64,000 nt of DNA, from contig OY282560.1 of the NCBI GenBank assembly GCA_958295665.1, positions 210,040,420-210,104,419 on the forward strand, given 5' to 3'. Shown here piece after piece: positions 23,701 through 33,953 of this stretch; positions within the stretch are counted from its first letter, which is position 1; the number at the start of each line of letters is the position of its first letter. This DNA comes from Tipula vernalis (taxonomy: Eukaryota > Arthropoda > Insecta > Diptera > Tipulidae). The notes under the pieces were generated by a model, which saw only the letters and a program-made list of their open reading frames with translations, was not told the DNA's origin and did no database searches. The position numbers and the translations under genes were made by a program.

Positions 23701-23958
23701 AACTCTATCCGATTTATAACACATACCTATCAAATATGGCATTAATATTTCCAAATCAAACTCGTGCAATAATGATTTTAACTGGAAGTTATCTAAGCTC
23801 TCTTCATCAGTTTGGCTTTCGAAGCCACCATTGTAAATTAATGGTTGTTGTCCTTCAGGGGTTGGTAATATGGAAATTTCTACCGAATCGGTTAGCTCGT
23901 TACTATTTGACATTACTATTTTGTTTATTTCCTGAAATAAATTATATGGTTCCTCCAT
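20701..23958 (-). CDS. SAMD3-like multi-exon gene (first gene of the CACTA-like cassette)
   Basis: Exons with consistent phase: 23,958-23,727; 23,551-23,475; 23,409-23,260; an exon ending at 21,945 (upper edge about 22,138-22,146); 21,783-21,451; 21,390-21,231; 21,170-20,701 (TGA stop). Introns are GT-AG except 21,230-21,171, which starts GCAAGT (GC-AG). Exons 1-2 give a SAM-like helical segment (LKSLLHEFDLEILMPYLI, then SKTIMPLGLQAEFREKLL). Later motifs IIEIFPTEREVQ, NPSGKLYDKY and LLDWPKFK match proteins annotated as 'sterile alpha motif domain-containing protein 3-like', from memory. An exon is probably missing between 21,945 and 23,260, since phases do not meet. Exon 1 could be shorter: an acceptor-like TTATTTCAG precedes GAAATAAAC. 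Function unknown. Confidence 0.6.
21171..21230 (-). other. GC-AG intron
   Basis: The exon ends AATATTG and the intron begins GCAAGTAATG, the strong consensus of GC donors; it ends CTATTAG. Using it joins exons of 160 and 470 nt in a single open frame; the GT alternative 4 nt later leads to an immediate stop. Confidence 0.65.
22801..22848. repeat. 48-bp near-perfect palindrome in an intron
   Basis: AGTACTGGAAAGTATTCC and GAATACTTTCTAGTACT flank a GCCTAGGC centre; 21 of 24 pairs match. A second AGTATTCCTTG lies 50 bp upstream. Possibly a MITE remnant or a protein-binding site. Confidence 0.75.
23026..23146. mobile_element. Small foldback (MITE-like) inverted repeat in an intron
   Basis: Left arm (GGGAAAACTATAATTCCCGG ... 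GTTGCTGGAACTCG) and right arm (CGTCCCAGCAAGTTCCAT ... TCCGGGAATATATCG) are imperfect complements around GCTGACGC. GC content is higher than the surroundings, which suggests an insertion. Confidence 0.6.
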
Positions 23959-24020
23959 GATATTACTGTAAGGAGGCTAGCTCCACAATTCTAAATGAAA
24001 GAAAAGAAGCCTAGTAATAG

Positions 24021-25380
24021 TTTCACATTTTAGGTACGTACCTAGTTTGAATACACTTTTCAAAAAATATACGTCTTAAGAAATATACGTCGTGATTTTC
24101 TCGACCTTTCCAGTAAATTTTAGCCCCAAAAACTAATAAGAGCTATTATTATTTTACTGGATTACAGAAATTCAACATAATTTTTGAGGTTATATGTGTA
24201 ATCCAGCAAAATAATTATAGCGCACAATAATCTTCTTTCAATTTGCACATTATGACGTAGTTTGATAAAAATTATAAAAACATTTTTTTTTTAGAAAAAT
24301 TGAAATATTTTCCCGGGAAAATTACAAAATATACCCGAAAAAAATTGCATGCACTATCGAAAAATTATTGAAATACAATCAAAACAACAAAATCTTTAAA
24401 AAAAATTTCACATTTTTAGGTACGTACCTAGTTTGAGTACACTTTTCAAAAAATATACGTCTTAAGAAATATACGTCGTAATTTTCTCGACGTATCCAGT
24501 AAACTTTAGCCCCAAAAACTAATAAGAGCTATTATTATTTTACTGGATTACAGAAATTCAACATAATTTTTGAGGTTATATGTGTAATCCAGCAAAATAA
24601 TTATAGCGCACAATAATCTTCTTTCAATTTGCACATTATGACGTAGTTTGATAAAAATTATAAAAACATTTTTTTTTTAGAAAAATTGAAATATTTTCCC
24701 GGGAAAATTACAAAATATACCCGAAAAAAATTGCATGCACTATCGAAAAATTATTGAAATACAATCAAAACAACAAAATCTTTAAAAAAAAATTCACATT
24801 TTTAGGTACATAGCTAGTTTGAATACACTTTTCAAAAAATATACGTCTTAAGAAATATACGTCGTGATATCAGACAAAACATTTTTTTTTTCAACAATAT
24901 GTGTCTGTGTCGGTACGAGTAGAAACGAAATGGAATGGATAATATAAATATGTACTTTTTAGTACATGTAACAATGTTTTTTTTCGTCTGACACGATACG
25001 AGTAGGAACTGATAATATAAATCCACCTTTATGCTCCATACACATAGACGCCGTTCGAAGCACCGCTAAAATTAAAATACATGTGGTTTCATATTAGCGA
25101 ACACATAGACTAGATATATGTATGTGTTCGCTAATACGAAACTACGTGTACGTACATATTTTAATTTTAGCGTCGCTTCGAACGGCATTTATGTGTTTAG
25201 GGAATTAAAAAATATATGTCTTACCTGATTTTCTCGACGTATCCAGTAAACTTTAGCCCCAAATAATAATAAGAGCTATTATTATTTTACTGGATTACAC
25301 AAATCCAACATAATTTTTGAGGTTATATGTGTAATCCAGTAAAATAATTATTATCGCATAATAATCTTTCCCAATTTCAC
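24021..25380. repeat. 385-bp tandem repeat, two full and split partial copies
   Basis: Full copies start at about 24,021 and 24,406; a third begins at 24,791 and is broken at about 24,866, and its remainder resumes at about 25,228. The two full copies are nearly identical. Each unit contains an internal inverted repeat, TTATTTTACTGGATTACA and TGTAATCCAGCAAAATAA, about 40 bp apart. The 24,867-25,227 block is therefore an insertion in the third copy and holds a MITE. Confidence 0.85.
25041..25195. mobile_element. 155-bp foldback MITE
   Basis: The left half (CACATAGACGCCGTTCGAAG ... ATTAGCGAACACATA) and right half (TGTGTTCGCTAATACGAAAC ... CTTCGAACGGCATTTATGTG) are reverse complements over about 70 bp. 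No open frame. Confidence 0.8.
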
Positions 25381-25386
25381 ATTTTT

Positions 25387-25488
25387 AATGTCGTTTTCGA
25401 TTGATAAAAAAAAACTAAACACAATGAAAAAGCAAAACTCGCCATTTTTGAGTTTAGATTTTTGTGTTAATCGAAAACGACATTAGAT
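25387..25488. mobile_element. ~100-bp element with 17-bp inverted ends
   Basis: TAATGTCGTTTTCGATT at the left and AATCGAAAACGACATTA at the right are perfect complements enclosing about 65 bp. Too short to code. Confidence 0.65.
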
Positions 25489-25871
25489 GCCATACTACAA
25501 AACTAATTTTTCACTTTTTTACACAAAACTATTTTTCACAAATTCAATTTTTTACATGTAATGTAAATCGACTGACGACTCAATCGAGCGAGCAACACAA
25601 ACGAACTGATTTATTTCTTTTAATTTTTTTTTTTAAATGCACAGCACAGCACAATACAATAGACAATACAAAGCCAAATTGAAAACGACGAACGACGAAT
25701 AATAACCACCAATTACACGACATGTTACGAGTATAAAATCGTTATAGATCAAAAGGAAAAAGTTGTAGATTCATTAATAAACAATATTGATTATGTAAGA
25801 GAAATACATTCTAGAACAATTCTATTATTTTATGTTTTCGAAAATTGGATTATGATGTTAACAAACCATTT
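25489..25871. other. Non-coding, AT-rich
   Basis: No gene, RNA or clear repeat seen. A short run of ACGAACGACGA repeats near 25,685. Confidence 0.4.
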
Positions 25872-26402
25872 TTAGGCCCTTTACGAAAGTAATTATACTT
25901 ATTTATTTTAGACATACTTATTTAAATAAATATGTTAGCGAGGTAACTTAAAATAAGTATAGTTCTGTACCTTTCTTACACAAATCAATCTAAAATGAAA
26001 ACAAAATGATTTTTTTTGTAGATTCGGGGCTACTTCAAAAATTAACTTACTGCTCATCTTTATTATTATTTTAAAGGAATTATATCGCACTGATCGCTTC
26101 TAAATTATGTTTTGGTTAACTTAATTCGCTGGGTTAGTATATCATCGACGAATATATTGAAGCGAATTGGGTATTAAATTGAGAACAAAGTTACACGTAA
26201 ATAATTTTTGTTAATTTTCAATTTTTTTTTTTTTTTGCTTTTTATTCATAGAAAATTAAAAAATAAAACATTATTATGTTACAATGTTTCTTTCTTTTGT
26301 AAGTTAATTTTTGAAGGAGCACCGTAGATTCATAAACTTTTTTTGCCAACATAATTATTTAAATTAGTAAATAAATAAGTATAACTTTCGGAAAGGACCT
26401 TA
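25872..26402. mobile_element. ~530-bp foldback element
   Basis: The outer ends (TAGGCCCTTTACGAAAGTAA, complement of GAAAGGACCTTA-containing sequence at 26,383-26,402) and the inner arms (CTTCAAAAATTAACTTAC at 26,031 and its complement GTAAGTTAATTTTTGAAG near 26,300) form a long imperfect inverted repeat with a ~250-bp loop. The left arm is longer by an internal insertion. Confidence 0.75.
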
Positions 26403-26882
26403 ATCATAGATTCAACAATTTAAATACGTCACAGCTTGAAGAATAGGAATTGCTTAAACATAACATTAATTTTCAATTCACAATTTAAGGCTACAATACA
26501 TTTCTACAAGTAACAGATTATACCGAAAAAATTAATACAATTTTTCAACAAAATTTTTACACTTACAATATAAAAATTTTTAAAAATAAGTTTGAACTTA
26601 TTAGATCCTTGAAATGTAATCAAAAATTTCTTAACATTGCGATGTGTTCATTAAAGAAAATACATTTGTACATTTGTCAAAAACTGAATCTATAGTCACA
26701 GTTACAAAAGTTCACCGCCTTCATCCCTATTAACAACCCTTATTCGTCAAACAAACTAAATTTTATGAAATTTTGTCTTCTTTCTCGTTTGGTCACTTCG
26801 CCGAACCATTTTGTATGTGCATAAAAAATCGAGGGCCACCTATACGTGCAGCTGATGAACACGGCAAAACTTTTTTTGACAA
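26403..26882. other. Non-coding, partly open frame
   Basis: An open frame starts at 26,773 and runs into the next inverted repeat. No familiar domain. Confidence 0.35.
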
Positions 26883-27530
26883 CATAACTGATGAATTTCG
26901 TACTAAAACGCTTTTTTGTAAACAAGTAAAATTCAATAACAATCAACATATCTCTGATGGTTTTTAAATTAAGAAAACCATTGCCCCATGTCCGAGTTCA
27001 TAAGCACGATTTATTGGTTTTATATAAAAATTGACTCAATATAATTTTCGGTAATTTTCGGTCATCACTGTATTCCTTTAATAATCTTAAATTGCTTATA
27101 ACCGATAAAATGATTGTTTATACTAACATATATGTATGTTCAGTCAACGACGATTCGTTTAGTTTTTTGATGTGAAAACATCTTCAGCGGCAGGAGTAAG
27201 TAAAAAATTATATAGAAATCATGTTAATATCAGATGATCCCAAAATCAACATCCAATATAGGAGCTTTAACTTCATCCACCAAAGGCCAAATTGAGAGTT
27301 TGAACAAATCAGGAGTTTATGATGTAACGTGGTTGGGGCGCTAATTACATTGGAAGAGATTATTGAGTAAATTTTTATAAAAAACCAACAAAGCGTGCTT
27401 ATGAATTGGGACTTATAGCACAAGTATCGTCTTCTTTATTTAAATTATGTAAAACCATCAGAGGCAGCTGATTGTTATTGAAGTTTATTTGTTTACAAAA
27501 AAGCGTTTTAATACGAAATAGACTGACATA
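26883..27530. mobile_element. ~650-bp long inverted repeat with a short conserved-looking frame in the arms
   Basis: The arms pair over 150 bp: 26,895-27,045 (CGTACTAAAACGCTTTTTTG, then GTTCATAAGCACGATTTATT) and the complement of 27,355-27,530 (CGTATTAAAACGCTTTTTTG, ATTCATAAGCACGCTTTGTT). The left arm reads in frame as KTLFCKQVKFNNNQHISDG (from the frame 26,773-26,967), and the right arm encodes similar residues on the other strand. The coding identity is unrecognised; it may be a fragment of an older TE gene captured in a foldback. Confidence 0.65.
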
Positions 27531-28045
27531 ATGATTAATTTATTAAAATAAAATAAAAATCAGTGTGGGCGGGAGGGTATATGAATTGATATCGATGGGT
27601 AGTTGGAATAATATAGAGCATTTGTGATTAGTTCTAAGTTGCAGAGATCATGCTTACACATCAGGTTGTTATGTTGAAAGATCCAAAGGCAATCTGTATG
27701 TCATATACGAGAGGGAAAGTGAAAATTCATTTTTAATCGATTGGTATATCAATATCAACTTTGTATAATTTATCGGATTTTTTGATATAACCTTGTGTGA
27801 CATCCATCGTTAAAATATTTTTTGTTTTTATTTTGTTAGTGGTATCAATGGGTGGTATTATACATATATCATAGTCAAATAAAGAAATGGTAAACGGAAC
27901 AGGGACCGACCCTCTTTTTTACGCAATATTCCGAATTGATTTTACAAAACTTCTTATTGATAATTAAGTTATCTCTAAAAAAAAAAATATCAGTTATGTA
28001 GTGTAATTTATGGCTCATTTCTCCGACTAGATTAATGAGTATATA
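27531..28045. other. Non-coding, AT-rich
   Basis: No gene or clear repeat recognised. Confidence 0.4.
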
Positions 28046-28607
28046 AGATTAACAATTTTCTCTATTTCTTTTTACGTTTATACGGTTTTCCAACCCAAAA
28101 AACCCTTTAAATTCATTGTACTGAACGTTGAATTATATAGAAAATAAGTTAATTTATAAAAACTGTAAAATCATAAGTAAACAATTTTGATTTATACATG
28201 AAACTATTTGAAATATGGAGAATTTTGTTTTTCAAAATTAAGTTTGTTAAATCATATCCTTTGCACGATAAATTCATTAACAAATATTAATGATTTTTTT
28301 TAATATCCTACATTAATAGATTAACTATTTTCTTCTATGGTTTTACAAGCCAAAAAAGCATTTAAATTCATTGTGCTGATTGTTGAATTATATAGAAAAT
28401 AAGTTAATTTATAAAAACTGTAAAATCATAAGTAAACAATTTTGATTTATACATGAAACTATTTAAAATATGTAGAATTTTGGGTTTGATAATTAAGTTT
28501 GTTAAATCATAATCGTTGCACGATAAATTCGTTAACAAATATTAATGATTTTTTTAATATTTTACATTAATAGATTAACTATTTTCGTTTACGATTTTAC
28601 AACCCAA
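28046..28607 (-). repeat. Right subterminal tandem repeat, ~255-270-bp unit
   Basis: Copies begin at about 28,046, 28,318 and 28,572 (third is short), each starting GATTAAC(A/T)ATTTTC and containing TTGAATTATATAGAAAATAA and GATTTATACATGAAAC. Read in reverse complement, each unit start gives GTAAAACCATAGAAGAAAA and TTAATCT, resembling the left minisatellite unit. Confidence 0.75.
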
Positions 28608-28621
28608 TTTTTCTCTCAGTG
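28608..28621 (-). repeat. Right terminal inverted repeat, CACTG-type
   Basis: TTTTTCTCTCAGTG, followed by TA at 28,622-28,623; exact complement of 14,297-14,310. Confidence 0.65.
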
Positions 28622-28679
28622 TACAATAGTTTTTACAATTCACTTATAGCTAGAGTTAAATTAGACCAAACTGTTTCGA

Positions 28680-29496
28680 AATTATCATCTGTTTGTTCCT
28701 TATGATTGCTTTCGTAAGTATGTCGGCTAGCATCTCATCAGTTGGTTTGTATTGAATATTTATGAGACCTTCTTCGACCTTCTCACGAATGAACTCTGAT
28801 TTGATTTCAATATGTTTGGTAAGCGCAGATTATGGATTGTTGATTGCCAATTGTATTGCGCTTTTGTTGTCACAGTATAACACCATTTGTTTCGATGACG
28901 AAGGCATAAGCTCGAGTTGAAGTCGCTTGAGCCAAATAGATTCTTGTATTGCACTACGCCGCAATCACTCATACCGAAACGATTGAGAAAAGAATTTCGG
29001 ATATGTACTGCGATTGGTCGATTGAAATTGTTCTAGCCACCCTGTCACGAGTGATTCGAACTCCCAATGCGGATGATGCGTCACCTAAATCTTTCATCTC
29101 GAAGTGTCTGCACAACTCGTTCTTTAACAATCGTTCACTTGTTTCATCGTTAGAGAAAATTTATATGTCATCCACGTAAATAGCAAGAAATAACATTCTG
29201 CTACAATTCACCATATAGTAGATGCATTGGTCGGCATTCGAACGTTTCAGACCAAATTTTACCAGCACACTATTCAGTTTCTCGTTCCGTACACGACTTG
29301 ATTGCTTTAATCCGTACAACGATTTATGCAGCTTGCAAACTTTGTTTGAATTATTCATAAATTCTTCGGGTTGATACATGTTTATATCTTCTTTCAGCTC
29401 TCCGTTGAGAAAAGCTGCAACTGCATCCATTTGACGAATATTTAGGTCGAATTTCGCTGCAATCGCCATAAGGAACCGAATCGATGTATACTTCAC
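28680..29496 (-). pseudogene. copia reverse transcriptase (C-terminal half) and RNase H
   Basis: Minus strand, high to low: IRQMDAVAAFLNGELKEDI (RT palm, first catalytic Asp), LHKSLYGLKQSSRV, DQCIYY and AIYVDDI at about 29,165 (the Y-V-D-D centre), followed directly by TAA. Then HFEMKDLGDASSALGVRI and IDQSQYISEIL continue RT, and after a deletion the RNase H appears as ESIWLKRLQLELM, LYCDNKSAIQLAINNP, TKHIEIKSEFIREK and PTDEMLADILTKA. One in-frame TAA interrupts RNase H (after AINNP). These blocks are unmistakable Ty1/copia order. The 3' side ends near 28,680, just beyond the CACTG terminus. Confidence 0.85.
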
Positions 29497-29514
29497 AACC
29501 GGAGAAAACGTTTC

Positions 29515-30177
29515 TTAGTAGTCGACGCCATATTTTTGCGAAAAACCTTTCACTACCAATCTCGCCTTGTATCGCACAACTTCACCATCTGCATTGTTCT
29601 TAGTTTTAAACACCCACTTGCATTTAAGAGGTGTTTTGTCACGAGGTAAATCGACCAAGGTAAAAGTTTGATTGTCACTCAATGATTTCGTTTCTTCACA
29701 CATAGCTTTTCTCCACAAATCAGTATTTGGACTCGACAATGCTTCGGCAACGGTTTCAGGATCATTTCCAATAATTTCTTTTGTCAAGAAATTATAACGT
29801 ATTATATCCATATTTCGGATACGTTCGGAACTACGAACTTGTTGCGGTGTTTCTACAAACTCATCTGGAATATACAAATCGTTTACAATATTCAAATCGT
29901 TTACTTCGGTTTCGTTGACATTCTCAATTACATTGGCTTCACCAAACGTTTCAATTTGTTCATTAGACGTCTTAAATATTCTTCTTTTATCGACAATGGA
30001 AGATTCAGCATCACGCACGCCACCTGAATTGACATTAGCGTCAACTTCACATTCATCACTGGTCAAAATTACTGGGGAAAAGGAAGAATTAGTACTTGCA
30101 TCTGCGTGCTCAATTACCTTCAGATTTGGCTTTTCAGGAAAGCTTGACTCTTTAAACAAAACATCTCTGCTTATCAC
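29515..30177 (-). pseudogene. copia pol: spacer and N-terminal reverse transcriptase
   Basis: A 220-residue frame. The first two-thirds is the poorly conserved acidic and polar spacer between integrase and RT. The last third has NPETVAEAL-like DPETVAEALSSPNTDLWRKA, then LPRDKTPLKCKWVFKTK and VVRYKARLVVKGFSQKYGVDY, the N-terminal RT of copia elements. It continues into the 29,496-29,161 frame with one stop between (near 29,515). Upstream it overlaps the integrase C-terminal frame by a few bases. Confidence 0.85.
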
Positions 30178-31180
30178 GACTTACTCGCCATGTTGTACAA
30201 CCGATACGCTTTTGATTCATTGCTATACCCAAGCATAATACATTCAGTTGACTGCGTGTCGAGCTTCCGCCATTTTTCCTTTGGCACATGTACCATCGCT
30301 TTGCATCCAAACACTCGTAACATGGTCAAACCTGGTTTCGTTTTCGACCAAAATTCTTCTGGTGTAGTCGATCGCATATTTCTGCATGGTATTCGGTTTA
30401 TCAAATATGCTGCCGTAGATAAAGCTTCCGCCCAAAATTTTTTACTTAAGCTGGAATCGATTAACATACATCAAACTCGTTCCATAAAAGTCCTATTGAT
30501 ATGCTCTGCAACACCATTTTGTTCGGGAGTGTTTGGTGCGGTTTTTTGATGTACAATTCCTCATTTTTCCAAAATATCGTCAAACTGTCCATTACAATAC
30601 TCCGTTCCATTATCAGTGCGCAGAACTTTGATTGTTCTTGAGCACTGATTTTCGACGAGAGACATGAACTCCAAAAACGTATTGAAAACTTGGTTTTTTT
30701 CTCTCAACGGAAAAACAAATACCTTCCTGCTGTAATCATCGACAAATGTAACGAAATATTTCGCACCACCAACTGATCGCTCTTGCAGCGGACCACAGAC
30801 GTCGGAATGAACCAAATCGAGCAAATGTTCAGCACGATTATCAACATCTTTAAATGAAGCGCGGGTTTGCTTCCCTTTAATGCAAACAATGCATCTGTTG
30901 TTGCTTCCTACGCTCCAATTTACACCAATTAAGGCGCCACGCACCTTTTTTAAATTTTCGTCACAAATGTGTCCTAAACGTCGATGCCACAAATTATTAT
31001 CTATTTTGCCACTAAGTGCCGTTTCATTCTTTGAAATTTCGTTTTTATTTTCACATATCGGTAATATACAATCCAGCCGATACATGTCGTTGACCAATGT
31101 CGCCGTTGCTATTAAATTATTTTCTGCATTGAAAATTTTGCAATTTTCTTTATCAAATGCAACATGATTGCCGTTTTTGA
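30174..31180 (-). pseudogene. copia gag-pre-integrase and integrase
   Basis: Two frames. 31,097-30,561 holds NNLWHRRLGHICDENL with C-x2-C (CIVCIKGKQ) forming the HHCC zinc domain, SDVCGPL (first catalytic Asp), FVTFVDDYSRKVFVF (second Asp) and VLRTDNGTEYCNG (Glu region). 30,467-30,174 holds LSKKFWAEALSTAAYLINR, FGCKAMVHVPKEKW and MLGYSNESKAYRLY, the integrase C-terminal block. A stop and frame change near 30,550 split them. Sequence from 31,097 to about 31,180 (VAFDKENCKIF...ATATLV) belongs to the preceding protease-integrase linker. Gag and protease are absent: Pao gag begins at about 31,185. Confidence 0.87.
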
Positions 31181-31189
31181 TAATCTGGC

Positions 31190-31892
31190 ACTAACATTAA
31201 ATCCCAAGCATTAATTTGTACTTGTAAAGATTTTAAAGCATTGTAATTTTTTATAGAATGGTCAATGAAACCTTGCAAGGAGTTAGACGAATTTTCGAGG
31301 GGAGATTTGGTGTTATAAATTTGTCTCATATGTGCGTTTTGGATAAGAATATAGCATTATCATATACCGGTCGCATAGCGTTTTCCAGGCCACTTCATAG
31401 TTCTCAGCCGTAGCTGGAAGACTTTCAATTAAACTAAATGCCTTGCCGGAGCGAATATACGTTTTCAAATAGACGAATTTCACAGTATTTTCTATGTTAG
31501 GTTTCTTATGAATCAAATGTAAAAAGAGATCCCTAAATGCTAACCATTATCGCTTTCAATACTATTGAATGTTGGTAACTTGAGTTCTGGTAGCTTAATA
31601 GACATCGGTGGGAAGGCTGGCTTAATTTGAATACTATTTGGTGATGCATCAAATGCTATTTGTTCTATTGGTAAATTTTCTGTGCGCTTTAAATTATGAA
31701 GTTTGTCTAACAACGTACTTTCTACGTATTCGTGGTCGTCTTCGACGGACACCCGATCAACAGAAGCAGATTTGTTTAGCATTTCGAACCAATCGTTTCG
31801 ATAGATAAAAGTTTGTTACGAAATTATGTTAATTGGGCTTTGAAAGCGCTTCTTTGCCTTTTTAGAGCCAAAGTGTCATCTGAATCTGCCAT
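31190..31892 (-). pseudogene. BEL/Pao gag fragment
   Basis: Minus-strand blocks: MADSDDTLALKRQRSAFKAQ at 31,892, then a frame (31,782-31,540) ending PMSIKLPELKLPTFNSIES, then VKFVYLKTYIRSGKAFSLIE with NYEVAWKTLCDRY, and further FIDHSIKNYNALKSLQVQIN. These follow the Pao gag pattern (A-L-K-r-x-R-x-x-x-K...L-P...L-P-x-F-x-G...K-F-x-Y-L-k...A-x-x-x-I...N-Y...A-W-x-x-L-x-x-R-Y). The W-F block after LPTF is lost to a stop and frameshift near 31,540. The copia remnant abuts its 3' side at 31,185, so the rest of this gag is missing. Confidence 0.7.
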
Positions 31893-32249
31893 TTTGAGTA
31901 AAATATGGTCTATTCAAAAAACCACTAAACATATTGTGAGTGAACAATTGATCAAAGTTGAATATGTGCTACTGCAAATACAAGTGAGTGGAACCCTTCT
32001 GATGGCTTGTTACCATCGAAAACCTTGAAAACGGCTGAATATATAAAGCTTCCCTTGATGTAGTGTAGGCACTGGTATTACGTTGTATAAGGTGCATCGA
32101 GTTCACTGTAAAAAATAAATTTTTACCTCGAAAATTATAGTTTCTTTAATTTTTATGGTTTTGACAGTAGTTGTGATTTTATATATAGGAGCTGTATCTT
32201 TATTTCGATATGGTATGTCTTGGCTTGGTTGAAGATTATCGACAATTGG
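31893..32249. other. Unassigned, possible LTR between two Pao parts
   Basis: No gene seen. It lies between the end of an env-like/pol-bearing Pao copy and the start of a Pao gag in the same orientation, which is where an LTR would be; no second copy is present to prove it. Confidence 0.3.
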
Positions 32250-32680
32250 TCTAGTTTACTCCTGAAGTTGGTGTGGTGTCAAAATGAATGGACTTCGCTT
32301 GCCTTGGTGCTGATTGGAATCCAACATTGTGTGAAGATCGATATCGGAAAATTCTTCGTGAAATATGAGGTCTGTCATTATTTTTTAAATGCTTCAAATT
32401 TCTGATTTGTTTTTCATGGTTGTGCTTCATGACGTTCACTGTCGATTCTATTACACTGGTAATGTTGTTTGTTCAGATTATGATTTGCTATGCTTTCCTC
32501 CTAGAAGTTTCCGGCACGTTTACCAAGTACGATAAATAATTTATTGGCTATTGTACCAACGAAGTCGAACGGCGATCTTTTTTGACGTGCTTTTCATTTC
32601 TTCCTAACGTGTTCAATATTTCGTTTTGCTCTTTTAAGTCGATGTATAGGTTCCGCATTTGGGATGAAATTAATCCCCAG
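32250..32680 (-). pseudogene. Possible env-like remnant of a Pao element
   Basis: Downstream of the Pao integrase in the same orientation, the minus strand reads a basic [14 protein letters not shown] followed by a hydrophobic SPFDFVGTIANKLF segment. Insect retroelement envelope genes carry a furin-type R-x-K-R site next to such a segment. Later sequence (HEKQIRNLKHL) is compatible with the following helix. There are stops and frame changes, so it is broken. Only the position and this motif support the call; it could be non-env C-terminal sequence. Confidence 0.35.
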
Positions 32681-32682
32681 TG

Positions 32683-32689
<7 letters not shown>

Positions 32690-32764
<75 letters not shown>
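32690..32764. repeat. (TA)n microsatellite
   Basis: About 75 bp of pure AT dinucleotide, interrupting the Pao pol-env region. Confidence 0.95.
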
Positions 32765-32767
<3 letters not shown>

Positions 32768-32799
32768 GTCTTGAGAGGATCCTTTCAAATGATTGAGCT

Positions 32800-33529
32800 C
32801 TGCCCAATACGTTGTTATTAGTTTCATGGTGAGGTACCTGGAGGAAACGAGAACCTAGATAAGTTGTATTTAGATGTTGTTCCTCATACCACTATTCTTA
32901 ATATACATTCGATTTTGTGCTTGCTCTGGTTACTCGTCTATGAGGTGGTTTGTGTGTGTCCTTCTGGTTTGAATCATCTGTGACCATACCATACTTATCA
33001 GTCGCTTGGTCGGTTCGAACTTCAAGATGAACATATTGGCCTTGAATTTAGAATGGATTCTATTTGACTTAGCAATGTTGTTAACTCCTTATAAGTGATT
33101 TGTTACCAGCTTTCCATAACCCATCAAAATGGGATGATGCAAGCGGTTGGAAATGATATAGATTGTTGAGCCACAGCATCGTTGAAGTTAGCTGTTCTAC
33201 TTGGGACCGGTTCTGGAACCGGCATAATCCACTTTGGTACGCATAAATGTTCCCGTTGACTGAATTCTTGCGGATGGTTGTAATGCATGTTTGATTAAGA
33301 TTATACTCAATAGGTGGTGGGCGGAAAGTATAGCTGCATGTTTCTCTTCGTAGATCAAAAACGATTTTTGCAGCCTGGCCCCTACTCCTACAATTCCCTC
33401 TGGATTCAGAAATGAATTTAATGACAATAACTTTTTTTATCTATTAAATTATTTTTCATTAGCTGAGCTATTTCCGAGTTGTAAAAATTTCGTTGTGTGT
33501 GATTCACGGTGATCTTCTCAGCCTCATTT
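32800..33529 (-). pseudogene. BEL/Pao integrase
   Basis: Minus-strand blocks from high to low: HTQRNFYNSEIAQLMKNN, NPEGIVGVGARLQKS with YEEKHAAILSAHH (integrase zinc domain; the usual G-G-R-L is G-A-R-L), then HFDGLWKAGNKSL and LLSQIESILNSRP near 33,060-33,140, the end of the integrase core. The D,D positions between are not recognisable, so the core is mostly deleted. [14 protein letters not shown] near 32,810 fits the C-terminal Pao region. A jockey element sits directly upstream at 33,546, splitting this from RNase H at 38,062. Confidence 0.75.
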
Positions 33530-33545
33530 ACATCATCCTGTGTGG
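33530..33545 (+). repeat. Target-site duplication, left copy
   Basis: ACATCATCCTGTGTGG; matches 38,046-38,061 (ACATCATCCTCTGTGG) at 15 of 16 bases. Confidence 0.8.
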
Positions 33546-33953
33546 AGTTTGCTAGTTCCCCTATCAGACGTCTCCCCAGGTGGCGGATAGGGGAAAGCTT
33601 GCCAGATATGACAGGTACCGGGGAAGTCAAATACTCGAGGTGGACCAAAAACTAGCACACCCAAGCTAAGGTGGTACTACATACGCCGATTGCTGCAAGG
33701 CTAAGAGGGTGCTTAGTCGTTAGTATGTAAACTCCGAATTTAGCGACGTTCGGTTTAAGCCCGTAGCCTTCCCATGATAATGCAGAACTCTGTCATGGGT
33801 GACCGTTACTTCTCGTGCTACTCATGGGAATAAAAATGATAGGAAATAATAATAATAACCTAACGACCAACTATTGCAAAATACAGGGAACAACTTTCCT
33901 AACAGCACGAAAATGTTGAGATCACCAATTCTAAAGGTTCTAAATGTAAGTAG

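Noticed and set aside
28949..31167. Plus-strand frames through the copia region
   Set aside because: They mirror the minus-strand copia protein and have no motifs of their own.
32582..32827. Overlapping plus and minus frames containing Ile-Tyr runs
   Set aside because: The middle is a TA microsatellite; only the flanking minus-strand residues have weak meaning as Pao sequence.
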